Assembly (NCBI GenBank): GCA_016786865.1
Contig: JAEUVE010000024.1
Location: 1 to 64,000 of the forward strand
Direction: 5' to 3'
Source: Sediminibacterium sp.
Lineage (GTDB): Bacteria > Bacteroidota > Bacteroidia > Chitinophagales > Chitinophagaceae
DNA length: 64,000 nucleotides
Each line of letters starts with the position of its first letter. Positions within the stretch are counted from its first letter, which is position 1. The translations under genes and the position numbers were made by a program. Below, piece after piece: positions 8,431-17,699 of this stretch. A model generated the notes under the pieces. It made no database searches. It saw only the letters and a program-made list of their open reading frames with translations, and was not told the DNA's origin.

Positions 8431-11400
8431 TCATCGAAGGATCGTAACTGATCCTGAGAACCGTTTCTGCACGTATTCCTCAAACTTAGGCTCAATAATA
8501 TAGTAGTAGGTTGCTACAGGCAATGGTTTGCCATCATAGGTTCCGTCCCAGGGTTTTACGTATCCGTCTTTAGCCTGGAATACCAATTTACCGTAACGAT
8601 CAAAAACAGATACATCTGCGGCTGGATATTTAGAGAGTTCTGCAATAATCCACGAATCGTGGATGCCGTCGCCATTGGGTGAGAACACATTGGGTATACG
8701 AATGGGTTTAAGCACAATCAGTTTGATCTGATCGGAAGACATACAACGTTCTGCATTGGTTACCTGCAAAGTATGCAGCTGATCTTCATCTCCGCTGAAC
8801 ACCGGATTTTTACTATTGGGATCGCTCAGATTTTGTGCAGGAGTCCATTTGTACAATTGTACATCACTGCTTACAACCGGACTCAATGTGAACGGCATTT
8901 TGCTAAACACATAGTGGTCTTTACCAGCGTCTACCACAGGAACCGACGCTATGCTCACCGTAAGGGCATCGCTCACAGCAAGGCATTTGCCATTATCAGT
9001 GGTGGTCAACTGGAGTCTGAAATTTCCGGAAGCAATATCAGCACTGGAAGGCACATAGGTTGCATGCAGATCGGTGGCGGAAGGCACAAAACTGCCTGTT
9101 CCAGTGCTGCTCCAGACTGCCCGCGAAACATTGCTTACCAATCCGTTCAACAGCACGGTTGAATCGTTGGCACATACCCGTGCATCCGGACCCGCATTGG
9201 CCACGGGTGCATCTGTAATGGTAACAAGAACAGAAGATACCGAAGGTCTGCAGGCCCCATTATTGGTGGAAGTTAAAAAGAGTGTTACCGATCCTGCCGC
9301 AGTATCCCGATTGCTGGGAATATAAGCACCTGTTAAATTGGAAGTGGGAGAACTGAACCTGCCTGTACCCGTACTGCTCCATACACCGGTAGTGGTTCCT
9401 CCCTGTACAATTCCCGACAAATACACCACCGGATTATTGGCACAAACCACCTGGTCGTTCCCTGCGGAAGTGCTGGCAGGAATATCCACATGTAAGTAAG
9501 TATAGGCCGTGTCACTGGCACATCCGTTCACGGTTACAGTTACTTCGTATTTACCCGTATCCTGCAGGGTTGCAGATGGAATTACCGGATCGGGAATATC
9601 TGCAAAATAATTACCGGGACCTCGCCATTGGTAGGTTGCTCCCGTTACTGCGGATGCCCTTAACTGAAACACATCGTTTACACAAACGGGTTCACTGTTC
9701 ACCACAACTGGCCTGTCGGGCTTAGGCAAAACAGCTACCTGGGTGGATCGATCTGCACTGGTGCAACCATTGATGGTAACATTGGCATAGTAAGTACCGG
9801 CCATGGATGGATTAATGACCGGAATGGTCAGCAAAGGCAGATTACCCCGGATATCCATAGGCCCGGACCATTGATACAATGCACCTGGTTCTGCTACCAC
9901 GCTCAGTGTTAACCGTCCCCCATCACAAACGAGATCCACCGGATTAATCATAGGTGGAGCCGGAATTGGCTTCACTGTAGTGGTGATGCTGTTGGACACA
10001 CCAGCGCAACCTGCCACTGCAATAGCTACGCGATAATCTCCGGTTTTACTGCTGGTAAAAGCAGGTATCTCTATTTCACGAACAGCAGCTGAAAACCCGT
10101 TGGGGCCCGTCCAACTATATACAGCAGCCCTCACCTCATCTGCTGCCAGCCGTAATGTTTGCCCATCACAAACAGGTCCGTTGCTGGCGATATTCACTAC
10201 CGCAGGCACTGCATTCACGATAGCTTTGGTAATAGCTGCATCACTGGCGCAGCCATTCACCGAAACGGTTAACGCATAATCGCCATCCGCAGCAACACCT
10301 GCACCATTGATCACAGGATTTTGCAACGCAGCAGTAAATCCGTTCGGCCCCGTCCACTGATAATCTGCTCCGGTAATTGCAGAGGTATTGAACTGCAAAG
10401 TGCCGCCTTCACAAATAGGAGAACTGTTACCCGCCGTTGGAATAGAGGGTTTAGGGGTAACAGCAACCGTTACCGAACTGTTACTACTCTTACAACCACT
10501 CACAGAAACATAGGCAGTATAAGTTCCCGCATTTAGTGCAGTCACCGAATCGATCTGAACAGCAGCGCTGTTCTGACTGAATCCGGAAGGACCGGTCCAG
10601 CTGTATATGGCTCCGGCCACTGTTGCCATGTTTAAATTCAATGGACTGTATTCGCACACAACACCCACCGGACTAATTACCGGTGCGGCGGGTGTTGGAA
10701 CCATTCTAAGATCTATATTACTGGTTGTACCCATGCATCCCGCAACATTCACTGCTACCTGATAAATGCCTTGATTCAGGGCACTCATTGCCGGAATATT
10801 GATTAAACGTGTAGCAGTAACCAGACCACCCGGACCTGTCCAGAAATAAACAGCCGATGGCACTTCTTCTGCAGCAAGGCTTACGGGCTGCCCTTCACAG
10901 GCTGGTCCGCTGCTGGTAATCTGTACCGCACCGGGCAGAGAATTCACGAGTGCATTCGTTATACTTCCATTACTGGAACATCCGTTGATGGTTACGGTAA
11001 GGGTATAATCTCCTTTGGCTGCCTGAGTGATACCGGTTAACAAAGGATTTTGTAAAGAAGAGCTAAACCCATTTGGTCCGCTCCACTGGTAACTTGCTCC
11101 CACAAGCGAAGGAGTACTGAGTTGCAGAGAAGCGCCTTCGCATACGGGGGAATTGTTTGCTGCCACCGGTAAAGCAGGTTGCGGTGTTACAAGAACATTA
11201 ACGGAACTGTTGTTGCTGGCACAACCATTCACTGTAGCAATGGCAGAATAGATTCCGGACATGGCAGATGTAACGCCAGCGATCTGAAATTCATCGCCAG
11301 AAGCGCTGAAACCCAGCGGACCCGACCAGCTGTAAATGGCGCCTGGTAATGCATCAACACCAACACGAAGAATTCCGTTTTCACAAACCGTACCCACCGG

Positions 11401-13821
11401 TTGAATTACCGGGGCTGCGGGAATTGTTTTTACCGCAACAACGGCTGTTCTAAGCACACTGCTGCAACCATTTACAAGGGCAGACACATTGTAAGCACCT
11501 GCCTTTGCCTGCGACATATTCGGAACCACCGGATTCTGCAGGGAGGAACCAAAACCATTGGGGCCGGTCCACTGGTAAGTTGCGCCAATAACAATAGAAG
11601 CATTCAGTTGAAGGGAGGCACCTTCGCAAACAGGAGCAGTGCTCGTAATAGAGGGTGCGGCAGGGATCGGGTTTACAACTGCTACAGCAGCGGCTCCAAC
11701 ACTTTTACATCCGTTCACCGTAAGTGCTACAGAATAGGTTCCGGCCTGAGACAGGCTGGCATTGAAGAGTTGTGGCTCACGCAAAGAAGAAGTAAATCCA
11801 TTAGGACCGGTCCATTCGTATGCAGCACCTGTTCTTACAGGTGTGGTAAGCGTGAGCGTTTGTCCTGCACATACTGCACCAAGGGTTGCAGCGGTGGGTG
11901 CAACAGGAATGGGATTCACCGTAACCCTGTATTGAAAAGGGGTACCGGCACATCCGTTGGAGCTGGGGGTAATATCGTAAACCACATCTACCGGAGTACT
12001 CAGTATACTGTTCAGCGTTTCTCCTATATAGGAGGTAGTTTGCCCGGTTACCACATTATTGCTGATACCCGGTACAGCTGCTCTTTGCCAGAGAAAGCTG
12101 CTTCCTGCAATATCACTGTTGATGGTATAATCGGTTGAAGTAGCTGTACAGATGGCTCCTGTGGCAGCACTGGTAACAACAGGTCGTTGATTCACCAAAA
12201 CCGTAACGGCAGTCCTTGGCCCTTCGCAGGATGGAGATGCCGCAGAAGTTGCGCTTACATAATAGACTGTATTAGAGAAAAGCGTTGGTGTATGGAAGGT
12301 AGTTCCGGAATACAGAGCAGTGGTTGCGGAAACAGCATCATACCATTTATAGGTACCTCCCGGTGCATAAGCTGTGAGTGTTGCATCTGTATTGGAGCAG
12401 ATCGTTGCACTGGTCACCTGTGGAGCGGCAGGTAATGGACTGAAAGAGATAACAACCTGATCTGTTACTGCCGTGCAGGGACCACCGGAGAGATCAGGAT
12501 CATTGGTAGTCAGCTGCAGAATTGCCTGGGTGGTACCATCTGCCGGAGTATATCGGGCGTTCAGTTGGGCTGGATTAGGAATACTACCTCCTCCTGAAAT
12601 CACCGACCATGTTCCGGAGGAAGCTGCACCACTAACCAGTCCATTCAGATCAACCGTTGTACCCGCACATACCAACTGGTCCACACCTGCATTGGCAATG
12701 GCCCTTGGATTAATTACAATATCATAAGTTGCTAATGCACCGCTGCAACCTGAGGCAGCAGGAATTTCATTCGTGATGGTATAGGTTCCCGGAGCGCTGC
12801 TGCTCAGATCAATTTCACCAGTTGTAGCATTGTTAAATACAAGTCCGGTTCCTGAAGTAAACACACCCGCACTTGCACCTGCTGCAAAAACAGGAAGCGG
12901 ATTTGTTTGCATTTCACACATCGGTGTAACATAACTAAAAGTGGCAATCGGTGTGGTGTTGATGATCCTGACCGCTGCACTACTGGTATAATTACAGGAA
13001 CCACCAGTTACAAAAGTGATGGTATATAAATTTTCCACACTAGTTGACAAAGTAATCTTACCAGATGATGGATCTATGTTTAATCCTGCGGGTGTTGCAC
13101 TGAAAATACCAGTTGACCCACCCATAATTTGTGGAGTGGGGTCAACAGCCCCGGACACACAAAAAGTACCTGCATCATATTTAAATGCAGGATCTTCAAA
13201 CGGCGTCACATTCACCAACACAGCCGTTCTCGTACCCGTACATCCTGCTGCAGAAGTTGCATCTACATAATAAGTGGTACTAGCTATCAAAGCGGGTGTG
13301 GTATAACTCAATCCGTTATTGAGCAAAGTACCGCCTGTTGATGCAGTATACCAGCGGTAGGTTTCACCCATATCAGCAGCGGTTAAACTGGCACTGGTAC
13401 CTGAACATATGGTAGTTCCTGATGCAGTAGGTGCAGCAGGTGTTGGATTTACCGTTATGGACACCGCTGTTCGCGCAGGACTCAGACAACCATTTACTTC
13501 CGCAGATAAATAGTAAGTGGTATTAGAAGCTAAAGTTGGTGTGTTGAACGCTGCTCCCGTACCCAACAAAGTGCCGGCAGCCGCCGCATCGTACCAGCGA
13601 TAAATTCCGCCCGGAGAGAGTGCCGTTAAGGTTCCCGAATTTCCACTGCAAATAGCCGGTGCATTGGCTGTGGGATTGGCAGGCAGGGGCGTTACGGTAA
13701 CTGTTACACCGGTTCTGGGACTGGTACAGCCCGAAACAGTGGTTTGCACATAATAGATCGCTGATGTGCTCAATAAAGGTGTAGTATAAACCAACCCTGT
13801 TCCAACCGAAGTTCCACCAAA
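8431..13821 (-). CDS. Giant T9SS-secreted Ig-like repeat surface protein, C-terminal part (downstream of frameshift)
   Basis: This is the larger part of one protein whose N-terminal part lies at 13770-15095. Its first portion holds Ig-like modules of the CHU_C-associated type (pattern VC.G..A.L.A..PGGTY.WYDA followed by YTTP.L...TTYYV). The middle holds ten modules of exactly 81 residues. Then come two modules of another type (DAGPD/AGNDQVVCAN...WSSTGTG). The C-terminus is a type B (gliding-motility-associated) type IX secretion sorting domain: IPNVFSPNGDGIHDSW, VFDRYGKLVF, WDGTYDGKPLP, ending GSVTILR. The protein is therefore probably exported by T9SS and anchored on the cell surface as an adhesin. 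The frame opens without a start codon of its own at the frameshift. Confidence 0.88.
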   Translation of the reverse strand, partial: FGGTSVGTGLVYTTPLLSTSAIYYVQTTVSGCTSPRTGVTVTVTPLPANPTANAPAICSGNSGTLTALSPGGIYRWYDAAAAGTLLGTGAAFNTPTLASNTTYYLSAEVNGCLSPARTAVSITVNPTPAAPTASGTTICSGTSASLTAADMGETYRWYTASTGGTLLNNGLSYTTPALIASTTYYVDATSAAGCTGTRTAVLVNVTPFEDPAFKYDAGTFCVSGAVDPTPQIMGGSTGIFSATPAGLNIDPSSGKITLSTSVENLYTITFVTGGSCNYTSSAAVRIINTTPIATFSYVTPMCEMQTNPLPVFAAGASAGVFTSGTGLVFNNATTGEIDLSSSAPGTYTITNEIPAASGCSGALATYDIVINPRAIANAGVDQLVCAGTTVDLNGLVSGAASSGTWSVISGGGSIPNPAQLNARYTPADGTTQAILQLTTNDPDLSGGPCTAVTDQVVISFSPLPAAPQVTSATICSNTDATLTAYAPGGTYKWYDAVSATTALYSGTTFHTPTLFSNTVYYVSATSAASPSCEGPRTAVTVLVNQRPVVTSAATGAICTATSTDYTINSDIAGSSFLWQRAAVPGISNNVVTGQTTSYIGETLNSILSTPVDVVYDITPSSNGCAGTPFQYRVTVNPIPVAPTAATLGAVCAGQTLTLTTPVRTGAAYEWTGPNGFTSSLREPQLFNASLSQAGTYSVALTVNGCKSVGAAAVAVVNPIPAAPSITSTAPVCEGASLQLNASIVIGATYQWTGPNGFGSSLQNPVVPNMSQAKAGAYNVSALVNGCSSVLRTAVVAVKTIPAAPVIQPVGTVCENGILRVGVDALPGAIYSWSGPLGFSASGDEFQIAGVTSAMSGIYSAIATVNGCASNNSSVNVLVTPQPALPVAANNSPVCEGASLQLSTPSLVGASYQWSGPNGFSSSLQNPLLTGITQAAKGDYTLTVTINGCSSNGSITNALVNSLPGAVQITSSGPACEGQPVSLAAEEVPSAVYFWTGPGGLVTATRLINIPAMSALNQGIYQVAVNVAGCMGTTSNIDLRMVPTPAAPVISPVGVVCEYSPLNLNMATVAGAIYSWTGPSGFSQNSAAVQIDSVTALNAGTYTAYVSVSGCKSSNSSVTVAVTPKPSIPTAGNSSPICEGGTLQFNTSAITGADYQWTGPNGFTAALQNPVINGAGVAADGDYALTVSVNGCASDAAITKAIVNAVPAVVNIASNGPVCDGQTLRLAADEVRAAVYSWTGPNGFSAAVREIEIPAFTSSKTGDYRVAIAVAGCAGVSNSITTTVKPIPAPPMINPVDLVCDGGRLTLSVVAEPGALYQWSGPMDIRGNLPLLTIPVINPSMAGTYYANVTINGCTSADRSTQVAVLPKPDRPVVVNSEPVCVNDVFQLRASAVTGATYQWRGPGNYFADIPDPVIPSATLQDTGKYEVTVTVNGCASDTAYTYLHVDIPASTSAGNDQVVCANNPVVYLSGIVQGGTTTGVWSSTGTGRFSSPTSNLTGAYIPSNRDTAAGSVTLFLTSTNNGACRPSVSSVLVTITDAPVANAGPDARVCANDSTVLLNGLVSNVSRAVWSSTGTGSFVPSATDLHATYVPSSADIASGNFRLQLTTTDNGKCLAVSDALTVSIASVPVVDAGKDHYVFSKMPFTLSPVVSSDVQLYKWTPAQNLSDPNSKNPVFSGDEDQLHTLQVTNAERCMSSDQIKLIVLKPIRIPNVFSPNGDGIHDSWIIAELSKYPAADVSVFDRYGKLVFQAKDGYVKPWDGTYDGKPLPVATYYYIIEPKFEEYVQKRFSGSVTILR
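9490..11919 (-). repeat. Ten tandem 243-bp coding repeats (81-residue modules) with a three-module superperiod
   Basis: Between 9490 and 11919 the adhesin frame consists of ten modules of exactly 81 residues (2,430 bases with no slack). Each carries Cys at position 17 and at position 71, likely a disulfide, and the motif Y.W(S/T)GP near 34-39. The eight modules from 11433 down to 9490 fall into three types in the order C-A-B-C-A-B-C-A: type A has NxSPVCEG and YQWxGPNGF, type B has GPxCxGQ and AVYxWTGP, type C has PVxxVC and GAxYxWSGP. The unit that was last duplicated thus seems to be three modules, 729 bases. Confidence 0.9.
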
Positions 13822-15095
13822 GCGGTATTAAACCATTCATAGCTTCCTCCGGGAGCAGTAGCAGTAAGCATTGCAGTACTTGCTTCGCAAACAGTAACCG
13901 GAGCCACTGTAGGTGCAACAGGTACCGCTGTAACGCTCACTGGCACAGCAGTTCTGGAGCTGGTACAGCCATTTACAGTTGTTTGTACATAATAGGTAGT
14001 TGCAGCAGATAATGCAGGAGTGGTATACGCTGACGTTGCATTGAGCAGGTTGCCGGCAACCGCCGCATCAAACCACTGATAGGTTCCTCCAGGAGCCGTG
14101 GCATTAAGCGTTGCTGTATTTCCATAACAAACCGCTGTTGCAGCAGCAGTAGGTGCATCCGGAGTTGTGGAGGAATTAACCACAGCGCTGGCAGTAACAG
14201 CAGAACAACCAACTGTATTGTCGTTTACAGAAACAGTATAAGTGCCGGCCACGCTTGCCGTAATGGAACTGGATCCTGCGCCTGTATTCCAGGAATACGT
14301 ATACGGAGCATTTCCTCCTGTTACAGTAGTGTTCAGCTGCACACTGCTGCCGGAACAAATGGTGGGATTGGCTGGTGTTACCGAAACCGTCATAGGCGCA
14401 ACTGTGTATACCCGAATCGTATCTCTTCTCAATCCGGTGCAGGCGCCTGTACCGCTTACTTCATAATCGATGTATTCAGGAGCGCCGGTTTGTGGCGTTA
14501 CGGTAATACTTGTGGCACCGGTAACTGCACTCAGATAATTATTGTACGCACCTGCAGCACCCGGATAAATCGAGGTCCAGTTAACGGTGGAAGCAGTAAC
14601 GCCGGTTACGCTCATGGTGCCGGAACAATTCTGGCGAAGTAATAAATCTTGTGAGCCTTTAATTGTACTGGAAGCTCTTATAACATAGGAAATTTTATTG
14701 CTACCGGTCTTACATATTGAAATGCAAACACTGGTTTTACCGGTAATACATGCCGGATTCTTAATTGAAATTGGCGGACCGCAATCAACGGAATAAGAAT
14801 TAACATCTGCAAGCTGGCTCGATTCTACAAATAACAGGTCGGACCCTGGGTTAAGGATCACATTAAACCGAATACAGTTAGTACCTGCACCACTTGTTCC
14901 TTCACAAGCGGTACCATCTCTGGCCACATTCATGATTGACTGTGAGGTATCCTTTGCAGCAGAAAAATCAAAAGTGTAAATAGTAGAGGTACCTGTTCCG
15001 CACTGTGCCATTAATCCTGCGGCAGATAAAAAAATCAGCATCACCAGAAAGAAAGCACGAAAAACTGATGTACTCCAATGTTGTACAAAAGCCAT
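13770..15095 (-). CDS. Giant T9SS-secreted Ig-like repeat surface protein, N-terminal part (ends in frameshift)
   Basis: N-terminal part of the surface protein continued at 8431-13821. I start it at MAFVQHWSTS, which leads into a signal peptide ending near LMAQC; the open frame runs 23 codons further up but would then overlap the promoter element at 15162. After a unique, Cys-rich region of about 230 residues come Ig-like modules (TPANPTICSGSSVQLN, then two with APGGTYQWFDA / APGGSYEWFNTA). At WFNTA the frame changes to LVELRLEQGW and soon stops. A minus-one step at base 13821 restores FGGTSVGTGLVYTTP, which matches the other modules residue for residue in length. The break is a one-base loss or a sequence error. 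Confidence 0.85.
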   Translation of the reverse strand: MAFVQHWSTSVFRAFFLVMLIFLSAAGLMAQCGTGTSTIYTFDFSAAKDTSQSIMNVARDGTACEGTSGAGTNCIRFNVILNPGSDLLFVESSQLADVNSYSVDCGPPISIKNPACITGKTSVCISICKTGSNKISYVIRASSTIKGSQDLLLRQNCSGTMSVTGVTASTVNWTSIYPGAAGAYNNYLSAVTGATSITVTPQTGAPEYIDYEVSGTGACTGLRRDTIRVYTVAPMTVSVTPANPTICSGSSVQLNTTVTGGNAPYTYSWNTGAGSSSITASVAGTYTVSVNDNTVGCSAVTASAVVNSSTTPDAPTAAATAVCYGNTATLNATAPGGTYQWFDAAVAGNLLNATSAYTTPALSAATTYYVQTTVNGCTSSRTAVPVSVTAVPVAPTVAPVTVCEASTAMLTATAPGGSYEWFNTALVELRLEQGWFILHLY

Positions 15096-15161
15096 TCTGC
15101 TCCTATTATCAGTGATATCAGATTTTACAAGCCTCAAGCGATCGGGGGTTAAATTCTTATA

Positions 15162-15169
15162 CAAATTTA
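15162..15169 (-). promoter_or_regulatory. Minus-7 element for the giant surface protein gene
   Basis: On the minus strand the bases read TAAATTTG, an exact match to TAnnTTTG, about 65 bases before the preferred start at 15095. A TTG lies about 15 bases further upstream, slightly closer than usual. It supports the inner ATG rather than the 5'-most codon of the frame. Confidence 0.45.
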
Positions 15170-15266
15170 CCCCTGAACCCGCAACAAGAGCCGCATTTGA
15201 TAAAAAAAAGAACTGTGTAGCCCTCCAACTACAACAACGTTTTTTTACGGTACCAGGCTGCGTTTT

Positions 15267-16865
15267 TTATCTTTTTGGTATCAATAAAATTTTTAATTTC
15301 TGCAACCTGGTTTCCTCCAGATCCAGCTCATGTTCCACTTCCTTAAAATGTTTTTGATCAATCAACTGCTGGTATTGCAGTTCAAAGAGTTTTTTCCGCT
15401 TGGCAACTACCGCTTCCAGCATGAGTCTTCTGGATAATTGCTGCTCCATGACCTGGTTTTTAGATTTTACCCCACTCAGGTCCAGCACCCTCGAATAATA
15501 CAAATCTCTTATTTCTCCAGCCGCATTGCTTTCCAGGTTCTCTTCATGAATAATTTCCTCGATCCGGTTCAATGCTGCCTTGGCCAGTATTTGCATAATG
15601 TTGGTCACAGGCTCTGTGGCAGACTCGTCTTTTTCCAAATTGATTTTTTGAATAAACCACGGAAGCGTGAGGCCCTGTGCCACCAGCGTAATGATGATTA
15701 CGGAGAACACAATGAACAGGATCAGGTCTCTTTGCGGAAACGGAGTACCGTTTTCCAGTACAAGCGGAATCGAAAATGCGGCGGCCAGTGATACCACCCC
15801 CCTCATACCGGTATATGCAATTACGAAGCTGTATTTGAACGAAGGAAAGAGTGGTTCCAGTTGGAGCGCCAGCCTGATTCTGTCCGCAATAAAATGAATG
15901 GCAAATACAAAAATAAAGCGGATTAAAATGGCGGCCAGGGCAATCAGTACCCCTTCCTGCATCAGGTGCCAGAAAGACTCACCTCGCATCCCTGTAATAA
16001 TGTACGGAATCTGCAACCCGATTAAAATAAATATGACTCCTTCGAGCAGGATTACCACAAAATTCCAGACGGCCGTGGCCTGTAACCGGGTACTGGCTTT
16101 GTGTATGGCCTGTTCCTTGCTGCCCACATAAAGTCCCGCGGCCACCACACTCAACACAGCGCTGGCATGCAGTTTTTCTGCGGCCAGGTAGGCAGCATAA
16201 GCAGTAATAAACGTAACCCCGGTTTCAATAGCCGGGTCCATCTGCCAGCGTTTCCTTACTTCAACCGCCAGGGCCGCAACCAGGAGTCCGATAACAATTC
16301 CGGCAATGACCACCCAAATAAATTTCACCGTAGCTCCCGCCGCAGAGAACTGTCCGGTCATTACCGCTGCCAGAGCAAACTGAAAAGCAATCAGTGCACT
16401 GGCATCATTCACCAGGCTCTCACCTTCCAGGATACTCGTAATTTTTTTAGGAATGATCATTTTCTTAAAAACAGCTGTAGCCGCAACCGCATCGGGCGGA
16501 GAAATAATGGCCCCCAGCAAAAAGCCCATGGCTATCGTAAAACCAGGCAGTAGGGCTTTTGCAATAAACCCGATACCCAATGTGGTTACAAATACCATGG
16601 TAAAAGCAAGGATGGCGATGGGTTTTCGGTTCTGTTTGAATTCGTACCAGTTGGTATTGAATGCGGCAATATATAAGATGGGTGGAAGAAACACGAGCAT
16701 TACAATAGAGGGATCCAGAAAGAGTTTGGGGAAGGAAGGAATTGCACCCAGCAGCATCCCTACAATGGTTAGTAAAACAGGAAAGAGTACATTGATTTTT
16801 GCAGAGATAACAGACAAGGCAACTACGCAAATCAATAGGATAATAACTGTTTCTATAACAGGCAT
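15267..16865 (-). CDS. CPA1-family Na+/H+ antiporter (NhaP-like)
   Basis: Inner-membrane cation/proton antiporter of 532 residues. About twelve hydrophobic segments fill residues 1-410. The CPA1 hallmarks are present: LLGAIISPPDAVAA with the ND/PD-type exchange motif, and EGESLVNDASALIAF. A long hydrophilic C-terminal tail (about 420-532) rich in Glu, Lys and Gln is probably cytoplasmic and coiled, as is usual for bacterial NhaP/NHE types. Its start lies 12 bases after the stop of the patatin gene, so the two form an operon. The specific cation is not clear from sequence. Confidence 0.92.
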   Translation of the reverse strand: MPVIETVIILLICVVALSVISAKINVLFPVLLTIVGMLLGAIPSFPKLFLDPSIVMLVFLPPILYIAAFNTNWYEFKQNRKPIAILAFTMVFVTTLGIGFIAKALLPGFTIAMGFLLGAIISPPDAVAATAVFKKMIIPKKITSILEGESLVNDASALIAFQFALAAVMTGQFSAAGATVKFIWVVIAGIVIGLLVAALAVEVRKRWQMDPAIETGVTFITAYAAYLAAEKLHASAVLSVVAAGLYVGSKEQAIHKASTRLQATAVWNFVVILLEGVIFILIGLQIPYIITGMRGESFWHLMQEGVLIALAAILIRFIFVFAIHFIADRIRLALQLEPLFPSFKYSFVIAYTGMRGVVSLAAAFSIPLVLENGTPFPQRDLILFIVFSVIIITLVAQGLTLPWFIQKINLEKDESATEPVTNIMQILAKAALNRIEEIIHEENLESNAAGEIRDLYYSRVLDLSGVKSKNQVMEQQLSRRLMLEAVVAKRKKLFELQYQQLIDQKHFKEVEHELDLEETRLQKLKILLIPKR

Positions 16866-16877
16866 AAGTCCATTCTT

Positions 16878-17663
16878 TTAATCAGTTTCATTCAGCTTCT
16901 CCACCAGCTTATTCAGTTCTTCCCCGTATTCCCGGGCAGTCTTATACCCGATTTCAAAAATGGCGTCTGCTGCTTTTACATCGTACATATTATACGCATG
17001 TAACGGGCTTTCGATAAACACATCGCACAAATGTGTTTTAGCATATACATTTTTGGAGATCGCCAGATGAAAACAGCGATCCAGGTAATTCACCATTTTA
17101 AAGCTGGAATGGTTGCTAATACCCTCTTCCAGCTTATTTACATAAGACCCGATGATGATGTCGCAGTTGCTCAGCAGCGGCTCTACCGGAAAATTATTTA
17201 CCAGCCCACCATCTACCAAAAGATGATTACCCATCTGCACCGAATTGAATACAACGGGTACAGAACAGGAGGCAATAACAGCTTCTATCAAGGGGCCTTC
17301 GGAAAAAGTAATTTCCTTCCCTTTATTCAAATCAGTAGCTGTTGCATGAAAAGGTATTTTGAGCGTTTTAAAATCGTCTTCCACAAAAATATTTTTGAGC
17401 ACTTTGCGGAGCATGTCCATCGACAAAAAACCATTTTGCCTGAAATTAATACTACTCCAGCCAAAAGAAATATTGTCTTTCATGATCTGCAGTATTTCTG
17501 AGGGATTTTTTCCTGCAGCATATAAACTGCCTGCAATTGCTCCGGCACTGGTTCCTGATATGGCATGCGGATAAATTTTTAGCTCCTCCAGATACTGAAT
17601 AATGCCCAGGTGTGCAAAGCCCCTGGTTCCTCCACCGGATAGTACGTAACCTACTTTTTTCAT
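16878..17663 (-). CDS. Patatin-like phospholipase (RssA/YchK type)
   Basis: A soluble 261-residue patatin. It has the oxyanion loop GGGTRG at about residues 10-15, the nucleophile elbow GTSAG with its Ser near 40, and the catalytic Asp in DGGLVNNFP, the Ser-Asp dyad of the family. There is no signal peptide, so it should act in the cytoplasm, like RssA. It is the first gene of a two-gene operon with the CPA1 antiporter. The lipid substrate cannot be read from the sequence. Confidence 0.93.
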   Translation of the reverse strand: MKKVGYVLSGGGTRGFAHLGIIQYLEELKIYPHAISGTSAGAIAGSLYAAGKNPSEILQIMKDNISFGWSSINFRQNGFLSMDMLRKVLKNIFVEDDFKTLKIPFHATATDLNKGKEITFSEGPLIEAVIASCSVPVVFNSVQMGNHLLVDGGLVNNFPVEPLLSNCDIIIGSYVNKLEEGISNHSSFKMVNYLDRCFHLAISKNVYAKTHLCDVFIESPLHAYNMYDVKAADAIFEIGYKTAREYGEELNKLVEKLNETD

Positions 17664-17699
17664 CTTGCCGTTTGCTTAAAGTTATGCAAAAGCAGGCTA

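Noticed and set aside
9490..11919. CRISPR-like array
   Set aside because: The regular repeats are coding modules of 243 bases in one open frame, without spacers.
11401..12138. A 245-codon, Cys/Gly/Arg-rich open frame on the plus strand inside the adhesin repeats
   Set aside because: Its repetitive composition mirrors the 243-base repeats of the real gene on the other strand.
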